Shown here in pieces: positions 42,079-50,569 of a stretch of DNA of 64,000 nt. This stretch comes from Rubrobacter tropicus (GTDB taxonomy: Bacteria > Actinomycetota > Rubrobacteria > Rubrobacterales > Rubrobacteraceae), in assembly GCF_011492945.1 (NCBI RefSeq), contig NZ_CP045119.1:3038001-3102000 (forward strand), in the 5' to 3' direction. The position numbers were made by a program, and so were the translations under genes. The notes under the pieces were generated by a model. The model did not search any database. It saw nothing but the letters and a program-made list of their open reading frames with translations, and was not told the DNA's origin. Numbering within the stretch: position 1 is the stretch's first letter; the number at the start of each line of letters is the position of its first letter.

Positions 42079-43232
42079 GCGCGCGCCCTGGAGTAAGCGA
42101 GACGGCCGCCGCGCCAGACGGCCTCGACGGAGAGGTCGGGGGCGAGCACGGTCACGTCTGCGTCGTAGCCGGGGACGAGGCGGCCCTTGCGGCGGCCCTC
42201 GCCGAGGAGCCTCGCGGGTGAGGTCGAGGCCATGCGGGCCGCCTCGGGGATCGTGCAGCCTGTGAAGGCGAGGATGTTGCGGAAGGCCTCCTCCATCGTA
42301 AGTACGCTGCCGGCTATGGCGCCGCTGCCGAGCTTCGGGACGCCGCCGTTGGAGTAGACGGTGCGGGTAGCGAGGCGGTATTCGCCAGCAGGGGCGCCGG
42401 CGGCGGCGATGGCGTCCGTCACCAGGTGGAGCCGGTCGGGGCCCAGCATGCGGAAGGCGAGGCCCACCATCTCCGGGTGGACGTGGTGACCGTCGGCGAT
42501 GATGCCGCAGGAGACCCTCGGGTGGGCGAAGGCCGCTCCCGGCAGGCCGGGTTCGCGGTGGTGCATCGGGCTCGACGCGTTGAAGAGGTGGGTGACGCCG
42601 CCGACCCTCCCGTCGAAAGCGCCGTAGGCAAGTTCGAAGCGGGCGTCCGAATGGCCGGCGGAGACTACCGCCCCGCGCCCGGCGGCCTGGTCGATCAGAT
42701 CTACCGCCCCCCGAAGTTCGGGGGCGAGCGTGACCATCCGGACGGGCCCGAGGTCGAGCAGCCGGGCGAGCAGGGCCGGGTCGGGCGGCACGACGTGGGC
42801 GGCGGCGTGTGCGCCCCTCTTCTGCAGGTTCAAAAACGGTCCTTCGAGGTGAACGCCGAGCACCTCCGCGCCCCCGTCGGAACCGCCCGTGTCCCGCCCG
42901 ATGGCCGGCAACGCCTCCTCGTAAAGGGCCTCGGGGGAGGAGATCACGGTCGGCAGGTAGGCTGTGGTCCCGGTAGAGAGCAGGGCCCGGGAGAGCTCGG
43001 CGAGGCGCGTAGGCTCCGAGGCGACGTCCACGCCGAAGGCCCCGTTCACCTGGAGGTCCACGAAGCCGGGCAGGATCAGGGCGTCCGGGTACTCGTACAC
43101 CTCGTCGGCGTCTTCGGCGAGGGTCCCCTCCCGGTCCACGTCCGCTACGGCCCCGTCGCCGAAGAGCACGGTGCCCTCGGGCCAGACCTCGTAGTCCGTC
43201 ACCACCGGCCCCCGCAACGCGACGAGCGTCAT
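42075..43232 (-). CDS. nagA: N-acetylglucosamine-6-phosphate deacetylase
   Basis: A 385-residue amidohydrolase that deacetylates GlcNAc-6-phosphate in amino-sugar recycling. VLGVHLEGPFLNLQKRGAH has the metal-binding His-Glu, GHSDARFELAYGAFD and THLFNASSPMHHREPGLPGA hold the metal-site histidines, and LVTDAIAAAG the catalytic Asp. ATG 43232 follows GGGAGAGA; an upstream in-frame start is unlikely. It comes 13 bases after the MFS gene and is coupled to the macrodomain gene. Confidence 0.93.
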   Translation of the reverse strand: MTLVALRGPVVTDYEVWPEGTVLFGDGAVADVDREGTLAEDADEVYEYPDALILPGFVDLQVNGAFGVDVASEPTRLAELSRALLSTGTTAYLPTVISSPEALYEEALPAIGRDTGGSDGGAEVLGVHLEGPFLNLQKRGAHAAAHVVPPDPALLARLLDLGPVRMVTLAPELRGAVDLIDQAAGRGAVVSAGHSDARFELAYGAFDGRVGGVTHLFNASSPMHHREPGLPGAAFAHPRVSCGIIADGHHVHPEMVGLAFRMLGPDRLHLVTDAIAAAGAPAGEYRLATRTVYSNGGVPKLGSGAIAGSVLTMEEAFRNILAFTGCTIPEAARMASTSPARLLGEGRRKGRLVPGYDADVTVLAPDLSVEAVWRGGRLAYSRARA

Positions 43233-43245
43233 CTCTCTCTCCCTT

Positions 43246-44579
43246 TCATCTCCCCACATCTTCAGTCCCAGCGCCCCGCGAATCAAGTGGAGCCCTCACG
43301 GCGCGTCCCGGACGCGCGTCCGGGACGCGCCAGAGAAAGTAGATGCCGCCGACCATGATCAGGGCGAGGGCCCCTATCGAGACCCTGTACGCGACGGCCC
43401 TCCCCGAACACGAAGAGCAGGGCCGACGTGAGCGCCGGCCCGAAGACCGCCGAGACTTTTCCGGCGAGCGAGAAGAGCCCGAAGAATTCCCGAGCTTCTC
43501 CGGGGCGAGAGCGCCACGAGCATCACGCGCCCCACGGTCCACATCCCGCCGAGCGCAACACCCACCACGGGCCCGGCCAGAAAGAGCATCCAGGCCCCGA
43601 GCGCCCCCGCGGCAAGCACGATGGCTACCAACCACAACACAAGCACCACCAGCAGCGTCTTTTTCGGCCCGTTCCTGTCGCACAGGAACCCGAAGACGGC
43701 CGAGCCGACCACGGCGAAGACCGTCGAGAAGAGCAAGAGGCGCGTCACCTGCGCGGTGTCCATCCCGAAGACCACCCGCCCGTAGAGCGCCATGTTTGCT
43801 ATGGCGGTGTTGGCCGCGTCGGTGTAAAGGACGGTCGCGACGATGAACGTGCCCACCCCCGCGTAGGCGCGCAGGTTCCTCAAAGTCCCGACCACGTCCC
43901 TGTATGCCGCGCCGATGGAGACCGGCCGCCTGGCCCGCACGGCCGGGTCGGGCACGAGAAAGAAGGCCGGCAGGCTGAACGCGAGGTACAGGAAGGCGGT
44001 GGGAAGGAAGGCGTTCGAGTTCGCGCCTCTCCCGGTCTCCAGCCAGCCGCCGAAGACCCCGAGCGCCCGGCTCAGGGCCTCGCCGTTCTCGACGAAGAAC
44101 GTCAGCACGACGAGGGCGAGGATGGTGCCGACGTACCCCGCCGCCGTCCCGTAGCCGCTGATACGCCCCTCCCCCCTTCCGGCGGAGACCGCGGGCAACA
44201 GCGCGTTGTAGAAGACGAGCGCCGACTGGTACGCAACGTCCGCCGCCACGAAGACCGCGATCCCGACGACCACCCCTCCCGCCACGTCCAGCGCCGCCGT
44301 AAACGCCACGGCGGCCACGGTCAGCGCGGCGAGGTAAGGCACCCTTCGTTGCCTGAAGTCGGCGACGGCCCCGAGCACCGGCGCCGAAAGGACCACCAGA
44401 AGGGCCGATACGGCCGTCGCGGCGTTGACCAGGCCCGCCGCGGAGAGAAAGGCCCCGCTTCCTACCCTCTCCTCAACCCAGAGCGGGAAGAATAGGGTGA
44501 GCACGGTGACGGAGAAGATGGTGTTGGCGAAGTCGTAGAGCACCCACGCCCACACCGCGGTTTTGGAGGCTACGAGCAT
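43246..44579 (-). pseudogene. UMF1/Atg22-type MFS transporter with three apparent frameshifts near the C-terminus
   Basis: The first 360 residues (MLVASKTAVWAWVLYDFANT, GAVADFRQRRVPYLAALTVA, FLCDRNGPKKTLLVVLVLWL) fit the UMF1-type major facilitator group. After MLVALSP the frame is lost. Adding one base at each of three G/C runs (plus strand 43502-43505, 43489-43491, 43402-43405) restores PPEKLGEFFGLFSLAGKVSA, FGPALTSALLFVFGG and then AVAYRVSIGALALIMVGGIY to the stop at 43246. Its place before nagA suggests a sugar or cell-wall fragment substrate, which is inference. Confidence 0.75.
43300..43331. terminator. 32-base perfect palindrome at the end of the MFS gene
   Basis: GGCGCGTCCCGGACGC (43300-43315) is followed at once by its exact reverse complement (43316-43331). 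It lies inside the last codons of the MFS gene and upstream of nagA, so it may attenuate read-through. There is no T run. Confidence 0.45.
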
Positions 44580-44778
44580 CGGGCTTCAGGTTTCAGGTAT
44601 CTTCGCACTCCACCTCTCCCCGATGACCGTTCCGCGGTGGCAGTATAGAGGTGTCGGACGCTCCCCGACGCCGCGCCCGTACCGCCGCGACTCGTCCAGG
44701 TCCTTGTGCGTGCTTGTTACTCATCGTAAGATCCGCGACTCCGGCCCAAAAGAGATGGCGGCCGGGTCCGGTCTCACC

Positions 44779-44933
44779 GGGCGGGCTCGGGGCCGGTGGG
44801 CGCTACCTGCCTGGTGGCTGGTTGCACTCGCAGCTCGGCGGGGTTCCCGTGGGGCACGTTCGCGGTGAACGCTCTGGGCTCCTTGCCGATCGGTCTGGTC
44901 TTCGGCCTCGCCCAGCGCGGCGCCCTCCCCCGC
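44779..44933 (+). pseudogene. Remnant of a crcB-like fluoride channel gene
   Basis: About 50 codons on the plus strand read GGLGAGGRYLPGGWLHSQLG, then after a one-base shift at the GGGG run 44851-44854 continue TFAVNALGSLPIGLVFGLAQ. This is the N-terminal helix pattern of CrcB/Fluc channels (GGxxGAxxRYL ... GTFxxNxxGSFxxG). The rest of the roughly 125-residue protein is missing and heptad repeats begin right after. It is read as a truncated relic with no clear start codon. Confidence 0.55.
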
Positions 44934-44935
44934 TT

Positions 44936-45130
44936 CAGCATTTCAGCCTGTCAGCCAGGTCGTCTGTGAGCGATACGTTCTCCGGCAACCCAAACGCTGC
45001 GTCACGCGCTGCCCGGTAGGGCCGCGAGCGGCAGGAAGCTGACTGGCTGAGAGCGAGGACTGCGAAGCAGTCCGATGCGTGCTGAAAGCGGAGGCGAAGC
45101 CGGAGCGGGCCGACGAGCCGCGAAGCGGCG
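44936..45130. repeat. Heptads and triloop hairpin between crcB relic and ZIP gene
   Basis: TCAGC units (44936-44962) and several GCTGA units (45035-45115) are mixed with the hairpin GGACTGC-gaa-GCAGTCC (45056-45072) and a copy of GGAGGCGAAGCCGGAGC (about 45090). The region from 44580 to 44778 shows no feature. Confidence 0.6.
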
Positions 45131-45132
45131 GG

Positions 45133-45951
45133 CTATCCCAGCGCGACGTCGAGGGTCATCATGACGGCGAAGCCGACCATCAGGGACATGGCGGCGATGT
45201 CGGGGCTGCCGCGTTTGGCCTCGGGGATCAGCTCCTCGGCGACCACGAAGATCATGGCCCCGGCGGCGAAGGCGAGGGCGTAGGGCAAAACGGGCTGGGC
45301 CAGGAGCACGACCGAGGCCCCGATAACCGCGGCCACGGGTTCGACCACGCCCGAGAGCTGCCCGTAGAAGAAGCTTTTGCCCCGGCTCATCCCCTCGCGC
45401 CTGAGGGGCATGGAGACCGCGGTGCCCTCCGGAAAATTCTGCAGCCCGATGCCGATGGCGAGCGCTATGGCTCCCCCAGGGTGGCGCCCGGCACGCCCTG
45501 CGTGAGGCCCAGCCCCACCGCCCGAAGCTCACCCCACGGCCAGCCCCTCCGGGATGTTGTGGAGCGTTATCGCCGAGACGAGCAACACGCTCCGCCGCCA
45601 ACTGGTGTGAGGACCCTCGGCCTCGGAGATCTTCATCCCAGGATGCAGGTGCGGCAGGGCCTTGTCCAGGAGCCGAAGGAAGACTCCACCGGCGAGGAAC
45701 CCGATGATCGGCGGCACCCACACGGGCAGGGCCCCCCCCTCGGAGAGGTCTATGGCCGGCGCCAGTAGCGACCAGAAGCTGGCCGCGATCATGACGCCCG
45801 CCGCGAACCCGAGCATCGCATCCAACAACTTACGCGGTACTTTCTTCGTCCCGAAAACGAGCGCCGCACCCGCCGCCGTCATCCCCCACGTGAACAGGGT
45901 GGCCAGCAACGCCTGCAATACGGGCGGCAGATCCGCGAACACGCCCATCAC
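45133..45951 (-). pseudogene. ZIP-family metal transporter (ZupT/GufA-like) with three apparent frameshifts
   Basis: The first 140 residues ([55 protein letters not shown]) carry the TM4 metal motif HNIPEG. A TGA then follows. Adding one base at each of the C runs 45532-45535, 45521-45523 and 45473-45477 (plus strand) joins it to [20 protein letters not shown], a second motif [19 protein letters not shown] and the last 90 residues ([20 protein letters not shown]). The sum is three bases, so both ends share a frame. Total length about 270 residues, normal for ZupT. Zn, Fe or Mn substrate. Confidence 0.78.
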
Positions 45952-46050
45952 GGGCCACCCCCCGTCCCGGCGCGACCGGACGGAACGTTCTCGATCCTAT
46001 GTGTCGAATTGCTGTCGCTGTAATCGGCCGTCATATCCCCCAGGAAGTTG

Positions 46051-46067
46051 TTTAGTTCCACTTAAAA
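46051..46067 (-). promoter_or_regulatory. Weak TTAG/CTTAA box before the ZIP gene
   Basis: TTTAGTTCCACTTAAAA, about 100 bases upstream of the start at 45951, partly resembles the TTAG-N-CTAA boxes at 12433 and 48509. A 12-base palindrome, AAACCCGGGTTT, lies at 46086-46097. Support is weak. Confidence 0.3.
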
Positions 46068-46104
46068 CGAAACTCTACCCGGACTAAACCCGGGTTTCAA
46101 TATA

Positions 46105-46250
46105 GCACGGCGCCTTCGGCGCCTCTCAGCACGCTGCGCCCTTCGGGCTACGCTTTCAGCACGCTCCCTCCGGTCGCTCTCAGCCGGTCAGCAAAACTTT
46201 TGCTGACCGGCTGAAACGCTGACAGGCTGCGGTTCGCGAAGCGAACCGCA
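46105..46250 (-). repeat. Heptads with two hairpins at the end of the ZIP-like gene
   Basis: TCAGC/GCTGA units surround a 15-base perfect stem (AGCCGGTCAGCAAAA at 46182-46196, centre C, right arm to 46212) and the triloop hairpin GCGGTTCGC-gaa-GCGAACCGC (46229-46249). The triloop stem ends one base from the stop at 46251, so it is probably the terminator of that gene. Confidence 0.6.
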
Positions 46251-47438
46251 TCAGACGCTGACGAGAAGGGCGGTCGCGTACATGATCGCGACGCCCGCCG
46301 TGAGCCCGCCGAGGTTGGACGCCGAGAGCGCCGGCTTCCTGGACCTCTCGGAGTCTTTGAGAAGGAGCCGCGAGACTTCGTAGATGACCTGGAGTATGGC
46401 GCCGGCGCCGACGGCCAGGAACAGGGCCGCGGCCAGCGGCGAGTAGGCGAAGCCGGCGATCCAAGTCCCGAGGATGGCGGGCCCGCCGCCGAGCAACGCC
46501 AGCCCGATAAAGTGCGACAGGGAAGGCCTCTCCTTGAGGATCGGCGCGGCGATCCCGATCCCCTCGGTGATGTTGTGCAGCGTGAAGCCGATGACGAGGA
46601 AGGTGCCGAGGGCAACCTCGCCCAGCGCGAAAGCCGCCCCAATAGCCAATCCCTCGCCGAGGTTGTGCAGCCCGATCCCGCCCGCTATCCGGTAGGAGGT
46701 CGAGAGCCGGCTGCTCTCCCCGCCCCCGCGGCGGAAGAGCCGGCCGGAGCCGAGGAGCCCGAGAAGGGTGAGTGCCGTTACGGAGAGCACCATCGGGACC
46801 CCCGAGAAGAAACCGGGGAGGGTCCCGGCTGTCTCCACGGCGTCGAGCAGGGTGTCGAGCACCAGCCAGAACAGGAGCCCCACGGTAAGCGCGAGCACGA
46901 AGTTCATCCCCGACGATCCGAGCCGCCGCAGGAACGGGTACCACAGGAGGCCGAGGGAGACCGGAACGACGCCGACGTAGAAGCCGATCAGCGCGTAGCG
47001 CCAGAACGCGTCGCCCGTGAGGCCCGGCGTCAGGACCGCCAGCGGGACCTCCGCCTCGAAGGTGGTGCCGGTGGCGGAGATCATGCCTATCCCGTAGGCC
47101 TCGCCTTCGACCCACGTGTACGGGATGGTTATCTCGGCCGAACCGCGCGGCGGCACGGTGTTGCCTGGCGTCATCTCGAAGTCCCACAACGCCTCGTTGA
47201 CCGTTACCTGCTCTACCGTGACCGGGTCGGGGCCGCCGTTGGTGACGTGGACCACGATCTCGTTCTCCGTCGGCAGGGCGACCCGCGTGGCGGTCAGGTC
47301 CTCGACGGGCGGCACGTCCTCGCGCCCGATGCCGGCGCCGTTTAGCGTGATCAGGGCGAGCAGCACGCCGAGGCCCAACAGCGGCAACAACCCGAGCAAC
47401 ACCCAGACCGGCCCGCGCCCTTTGTTTGTCTTCCCCAC
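46251..47438 (-). CDS. ZIP-like metal permease with extracytoplasmic N-terminal domain
   Basis: A 395-residue protein. A single membrane anchor (VLLGLLPLLGLGVLLALITL) is followed by a beta-rich outer domain of about 110 residues (ENEIVVHVTNGGPDPVTVEQ). A ZIP domain with eight helices follows. The two ZIP metal motifs are IGLHNLGEGLAIGAAFALG and GFTLHNITEGIGIAAPILKE. GTG 47438 follows GAGGAG, which overlaps the stop region of the multicopper oxidase gene only three bases away. The close linkage suggests the oxidase and permease act on the same metal at the outer face of the membrane. Confidence 0.85.
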   Translation of the reverse strand: MGKTNKGRGPVWVLLGLLPLLGLGVLLALITLNGAGIGREDVPPVEDLTATRVALPTENEIVVHVTNGGPDPVTVEQVTVNEALWDFEMTPGNTVPPRGSAEITIPYTWVEGEAYGIGMISATGTTFEAEVPLAVLTPGLTGDAFWRYALIGFYVGVVPVSLGLLWYPFLRRLGSSGMNFVLALTVGLLFWLVLDTLLDAVETAGTLPGFFSGVPMVLSVTALTLLGLLGSGRLFRRGGGESSRLSTSYRIAGGIGLHNLGEGLAIGAAFALGEVALGTFLVIGFTLHNITEGIGIAAPILKERPSLSHFIGLALLGGGPAILGTWIAGFAYSPLAAALFLAVGAGAILQVIYEVSRLLLKDSERSRKPALSASNLGGLTAGVAIMYATALLVSV

Positions 47439-47441
47439 CGT

Positions 47442-48467
47442 CTACTCCTCAACCTCGAAGAGGCCCATCCAGCCGAGCTCGGCGAACTCGCTGACGTGGG
47501 CGTGGAACATGAACCGTCCGGGGAAGCCGTAGCGGAGTTCCATGATCCCGCGCTCCCCCTGCGCCAACATCTTGGTGTCCGTGAACTCAGACGGCTCCAG
47601 CTTCGTGCCCGTCGGATAGTAGTCGAAGAAGTTGGCGTGGGTGTGGAAGCTGTTTATAAAGTCGAACTCGAGCGCGTTGACCACGTAGATCCTGACGAGC
47701 TCGTCTTTTTTTATCTTTACGGGATGCTTCTGGTGGTGGAACGCGACGGTGTTGACCGCGTAAACCTCGTTGGCGCCGTCGAAGTTGGTGTCGAAGCCGT
47801 TTAGCACCATCACCATCTCGTCTGCCTCGGGACGCCCCTCTTTCGGATCTATGATGAAAGCACCGTACAACCCCTTCTCGATGTGCTTCTTGAGCGGCAT
47901 GGTGTGGCAGTGGTAGAGGTGGCAGCCAAAGGGCTCGGCGTCGAACTCGTAGACGAACTCCTGCCCGGGGCCGACCATCTCGAACACCCCGTCCATGTTG
48001 GCCGGATGGAAGCCGTGGAAGTGGATGGTGTGCGGGTGGGCCCCCCGGTTCTTGAAGACGACCCGCAGGCGGTCCCCCTCCGTGGCCCTGAGCGTCGGCC
48101 CCGGAACCTGCCCGTTGTAGGCCCAGGCCGGGTACATCACGCCCGGGGCGACCTCTATATCGACCTCCTCGGCCGAGATCTCCCACTCCCTGACGGTCCT
48201 ACCGCCCTCGCGGCGCTCCTGGCCGTAGTCGAAGTGGCGCAGGAACTTCATGGGATCGAACCTCGAAAGATCCACGTCCCCCGCCGTCCCGTTGCCGCCG
48301 TGGGACATCCCCGTCATTTCCGACCCCATCGCGTGCCCGGAGTGGTCCTGGCCCAGAGCCCGGCCAGCGTGCGCCCCCAGCAACCCGCCAGAGACACCCA
48401 CAGCCCCCGCGACACCCGCGGCCCTCAGAAAGTCACGCCTCGAAACCGCGCCCTCTACCCTTCTCAT
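47442..48467 (-). CDS. Two-domain multicopper oxidase, Tat-exported
   Basis: A 341-residue secreted enzyme. A Tat signal (SRRDFLRAAGVAGAVGVSGG) and a Met/His-rich linker (HSGHAMGSEMTGMSHGG) precede two cupredoxin domains. Domain 1 has HTIHFHGFHPANMDG and CHLYHCHTMPLKKH, giving type 1 Cys-His-Met and trinuclear histidines. Domain 2 has NSFHTHANFFDYYP and RFMFHAHVSEF but no Cys, so only domain 1 keeps a type 1 copper, like the type C two-domain oxidases. Likely activity is metal (Fe/Mn) or phenol oxidation; the following ZIP gene favours a metal. Two TTAG-N6-CTAA boxes precede it. Confidence 0.9.
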   Translation of the reverse strand: MRRVEGAVSRRDFLRAAGVAGAVGVSGGLLGAHAGRALGQDHSGHAMGSEMTGMSHGGNGTAGDVDLSRFDPMKFLRHFDYGQERREGGRTVREWEISAEEVDIEVAPGVMYPAWAYNGQVPGPTLRATEGDRLRVVFKNRGAHPHTIHFHGFHPANMDGVFEMVGPGQEFVYEFDAEPFGCHLYHCHTMPLKKHIEKGLYGAFIIDPKEGRPEADEMVMVLNGFDTNFDGANEVYAVNTVAFHHQKHPVKIKKDELVRIYVVNALEFDFINSFHTHANFFDYYPTGTKLEPSEFTDTKMLAQGERGIMELRYGFPGRFMFHAHVSEFAELGWMGLFEVEE

Positions 48468-48508
48468 CCGCCCTGCCCTCGATCCCAGATCACGCCTGCA
48501 CAGAATTT

Positions 48509-48537
48509 TTAGTCTCGTCTAAATTAGCTGTGACTAA
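48509..48537. promoter_or_regulatory. Tandem TTAG-N6-CTAA boxes between multicopper oxidase and DtxR genes
   Basis: TTAGTCTCGTCTAA (48509-48522) and TTAGCTGTGACTAA (48524-48537) are separated by one base in the divergent promoter region. TTAG...CTAA ends are typical of DtxR/IdeR/MntR operators. The neighbouring DtxR-family gene makes autoregulation and control of the oxidase plausible. Confidence 0.6.
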
Positions 48538-48581
48538 TAATAAAATACGGGGATTCAAAACGCAAGGCTCGTGCTTTGGGA

Positions 48582-48587
48582 TAGAAT
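48582..48587 (+). promoter_or_regulatory. -10 box of the DtxR-family gene
   Basis: TAGAAT lies nine bases before the ATG at 48597, with no ribosome-binding sequence between them, again suggesting a leaderless transcript. No good -35 box is seen. Confidence 0.45.
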
Positions 48588-48596
48588 CACGTTTCG

Positions 48597-49292
48597 ATGA
48601 CTTATGGGGCCACCAAAACCTCCGTGCTCTCCGCGTCCGTTGGGGATTACCTCAAGGCCGTGTGGAGCCTTGGGGGTGCGGGGGCGGCTTCCACCAAGGA
48701 GATCTCGGTCCATCTTTCGGTTGCGCCGGCGTCTGTGACGAGCATGTTGGGCCGGTTGCAGGAGATGGGGTTGGTCAGGTACGAGCGGTATCGGGGGGCT
48801 TCGCTCACGGAGTTGGGGAGGGCCGAGGCGTTGCGGCTCGTCAGGCGGCACCGGCTGATCGAGACTTTTTTGTTGGAGCATCTCGGGTACGACTGGCAGG
48901 AGGTACACGAGGAGGCCGAAAGGCTGGAGCACGCCGTCTCGGACGGGTTCACGGAGAGGCTGGCTGAGCTTCTGGGGCATCCGGATCGGGACCCGCACGG
49001 CGACCCCATACCGACGCCCGAAGGCGCTTTGGCGGTGGACGATTCGTCCCCGTTGCGGGAGGCTGAGGCCGGGGGGTGGGTCCGCATCTACAAGGTCAGC
49101 GACGAGAGCACCGAGGCCCTAGACTACCTCGGGGAGCGCGGCCTCGTCCCCGGGCGTCTCCTGCACATTGAGGAGACGAGAGAGTTGGACGGCGTCGTGA
49201 CCGTCAGGGACGAGGACGGGGGGACGTACGCCTTGGGAGATTCGCTCGCGCGGTCCGTCTTCATCCGGCGCGAGCCCCGTTTGTCGGCCTGA
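48597..49292 (+). CDS. DtxR-family metal-dependent repressor
   Basis: A 231-residue regulator with three parts. Residues 1-65 are the winged helix (ASVGDYLKAVWSLG, APASVTSMLGRLQEMGLVRY). Residues 66-140 form the metal-binding dimerisation domain (RRHRLIETFLLEHLGYDWQE, HEEAERLEHAVSDGF). The C-terminus is an SH3-like/FeoA domain (WVRIYKVSDESTEALDYLGE). The presence of FeoA resembles IdeR/DtxR and longer MntR proteins. It is divergent from the multicopper oxidase, with two matching operators in between. Fe(II) or Mn(II) as co-repressor cannot be decided from sequence. Confidence 0.93.
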   Translation: MTYGATKTSVLSASVGDYLKAVWSLGGAGAASTKEISVHLSVAPASVTSMLGRLQEMGLVRYERYRGASLTELGRAEALRLVRRHRLIETFLLEHLGYDWQEVHEEAERLEHAVSDGFTERLAELLGHPDRDPHGDPIPTPEGALAVDDSSPLREAEAGGWVRIYKVSDESTEALDYLGERGLVPGRLLHIEETRELDGVVTVRDEDGGTYALGDSLARSVFIRREPRLSA

Positions 49293-49324
49293 CCTCGCCG
49301 CTTCTCACGCGCTGAACCCTGCCT

Positions 49325-50125
49325 CTACCGCCCGGGAGGCGGTTCCTGCTTACGCCTCCTCAAACCTTCCCACGAACCGTCCGCGAACCAGCCGCCGTCG
49401 ACCGAAAGAGTGTGGCCGTTGACGAAACCGCTCTGCGCGGGGTCTGCCAGGAACGCGACCGCGCGGGCCACGTCCTCGGGCGTGGCGAAGCGGGCCATGG
49501 GGACGCGGCCTTCGATGTCCGCGTCCGTGTAGCCGCCGCCGGCCTGATCCTCATCATCCATCTCCGTCTTTACCCATCCAGGACAGACCGCGTTCACGCG
49601 AACGCCCCGCCCGCCCCACTCGGAGGCGAGCGTTCGGGTCAGGCCGATGAGGCCGTGCTTGCTCGCGTTGTACGCCGCCCTGTCCCCCACGCCGAGCAGC
49701 CCGGCCACGGATGCGACATTTACGATGCGGCCGGAGCCTCGATCCAGCATCGCCTTTCCGAACTCGCGGCACGTCAGGAACGGGCCGGTCAGGTTCACGG
49801 CCAGGGTACGGTTCCAGTCCGCGAGCGTCGTCTCCTCTGCCGGGACGATGGTGCTGATGCCCGCGTTGTTTACCAGGACGTCGACTCGGCCAAACTCGTC
49901 CATCGTGGTCTCGACCATCCGCCCGACCGCCGCCTCGTCCGAGACGTCGCCGGGGATGGAGAGGGCATCGGCGCCGGCGAACCGGAGTTCGCTGACCGTT
50001 TCGTCCGGCGCGTTCAGGTCGTTGGCGGCAACCCGGTAGCCGCGTTCGGCTAGCTCGGAGCAGATCCTGCGTCCGATGCCGCGGGCTGCTCCGGTTACGA
50101 CGGCGACCGCTACTCTATGCTCCAA
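49325..50125 (-). CDS. Short-chain dehydrogenase/reductase
   Basis: A 266-residue classical SDR. AVVTGAARGIGRRICSELAE is the cofactor loop (TGxxxGIG), NNAGIS the stabilising motif, and YNASKHGLIG the catalytic YxxxK, with VNVASVAGLLG holding the Ser. Asp in ANDLNAP after beta-2 favours NAD(H). It resembles 3-oxoacyl-ACP reductase and sugar alcohol dehydrogenases; the substrate is unknown. The gene stands alone, downstream of the terminator of the wHTH operon. Confidence 0.92.
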   Translation of the reverse strand: MEHRVAVAVVTGAARGIGRRICSELAERGYRVAANDLNAPDETVSELRFAGADALSIPGDVSDEAAVGRMVETTMDEFGRVDVLVNNAGISTIVPAEETTLADWNRTLAVNLTGPFLTCREFGKAMLDRGSGRIVNVASVAGLLGVGDRAAYNASKHGLIGLTRTLASEWGGRGVRVNAVCPGWVKTEMDDEDQAGGGYTDADIEGRVPMARFATPEDVARAVAFLADPAQSGFVNGHTLSVDGGWFADGSWEGLRRRKQEPPPGR

Positions 50126-50167
50126 TAAACGCTCCTTCTACTTGACGGCCCGAACCTCGATTCGCGA

Positions 50168-50200
50168 AGGGAAGCAGAGGGCGACACATCCTGCTTCCCT
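50168..50200 (-). terminator. Terminator after the wHTH gene
   Basis: Perfect 10-base arms AGGGAAGCAG (50168-50177) and CTGCTTCCCT (50191-50200) with a 13-base loop, directly after the stop at 50204. Confidence 0.6.
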
Positions 50201-50203
50201 CCT

Positions 50204-50569
50204 CTATCGTCCTCCGTCCCGCGACCGAAAACCGTCGTCAGGTTTCGGCCCCTCATGCCACACCACCGCGCTTCCGCGCAGCTTCTCCAGCCTGGACCAG
50301 TGCTCGTCTATGGCGTTGCGGCCCTTCTTCGTCGCGGTGACGAACGTGTTTGGCGTCTTGCCGACGAACTGTTTGCGGATCTTGACCATCTCCGCGTTCT
50401 CCAGCTTGGAGAGGTGGCTAGAGAGGTTCCCCTTCGTCAGCCCGGTCAGGCGTTGCAAGAACAAGAAGTCCGCGCCGTTGGAGGCGGCGAGGGCCGTCAT
50501 GACGGCAAGGCGGGCGGGCTCGTGGATCAGGCGGTCCAGGCCCGCCAGTTCCTCAAACGGCTCCGGCAT
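50204..50569 (-). CDS. Winged-helix transcriptional regulator
   Basis: A 121-residue single-domain wHTH of the ArsR-like/HTH_34 type. Helix-turn-helix: EPARLAVMTALAASNGADFL, then LTGLTKGNLSSHLSKLENAE with recognition helix, and a basic wing (FVGKTPNTFVTATKKGRNAI). Such small regulators often control a co-transcribed membrane protein. It overlaps the preceding membrane protein gene by 17 bases. A perfect 15-base palindrome upstream of the operon is the likely operator. Confidence 0.88.
   Translation of the reverse strand: MPEPFEELAGLDRLIHEPARLAVMTALAASNGADFLFLQRLTGLTKGNLSSHLSKLENAEMVKIRKQFVGKTPNTFVTATKKGRNAIDEHWSRLEKLRGSAVVWHEGPKPDDGFRSRDGGR

Noticed and set aside
43246-45951. MFS and ZIP genes as true pseudogenes from decay
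   Set aside because: All breaks are single-base losses in G/C runs and the protein text between them is intact, so sequence error is the simpler view. I kept the pseudogene label only to mark the broken frames.
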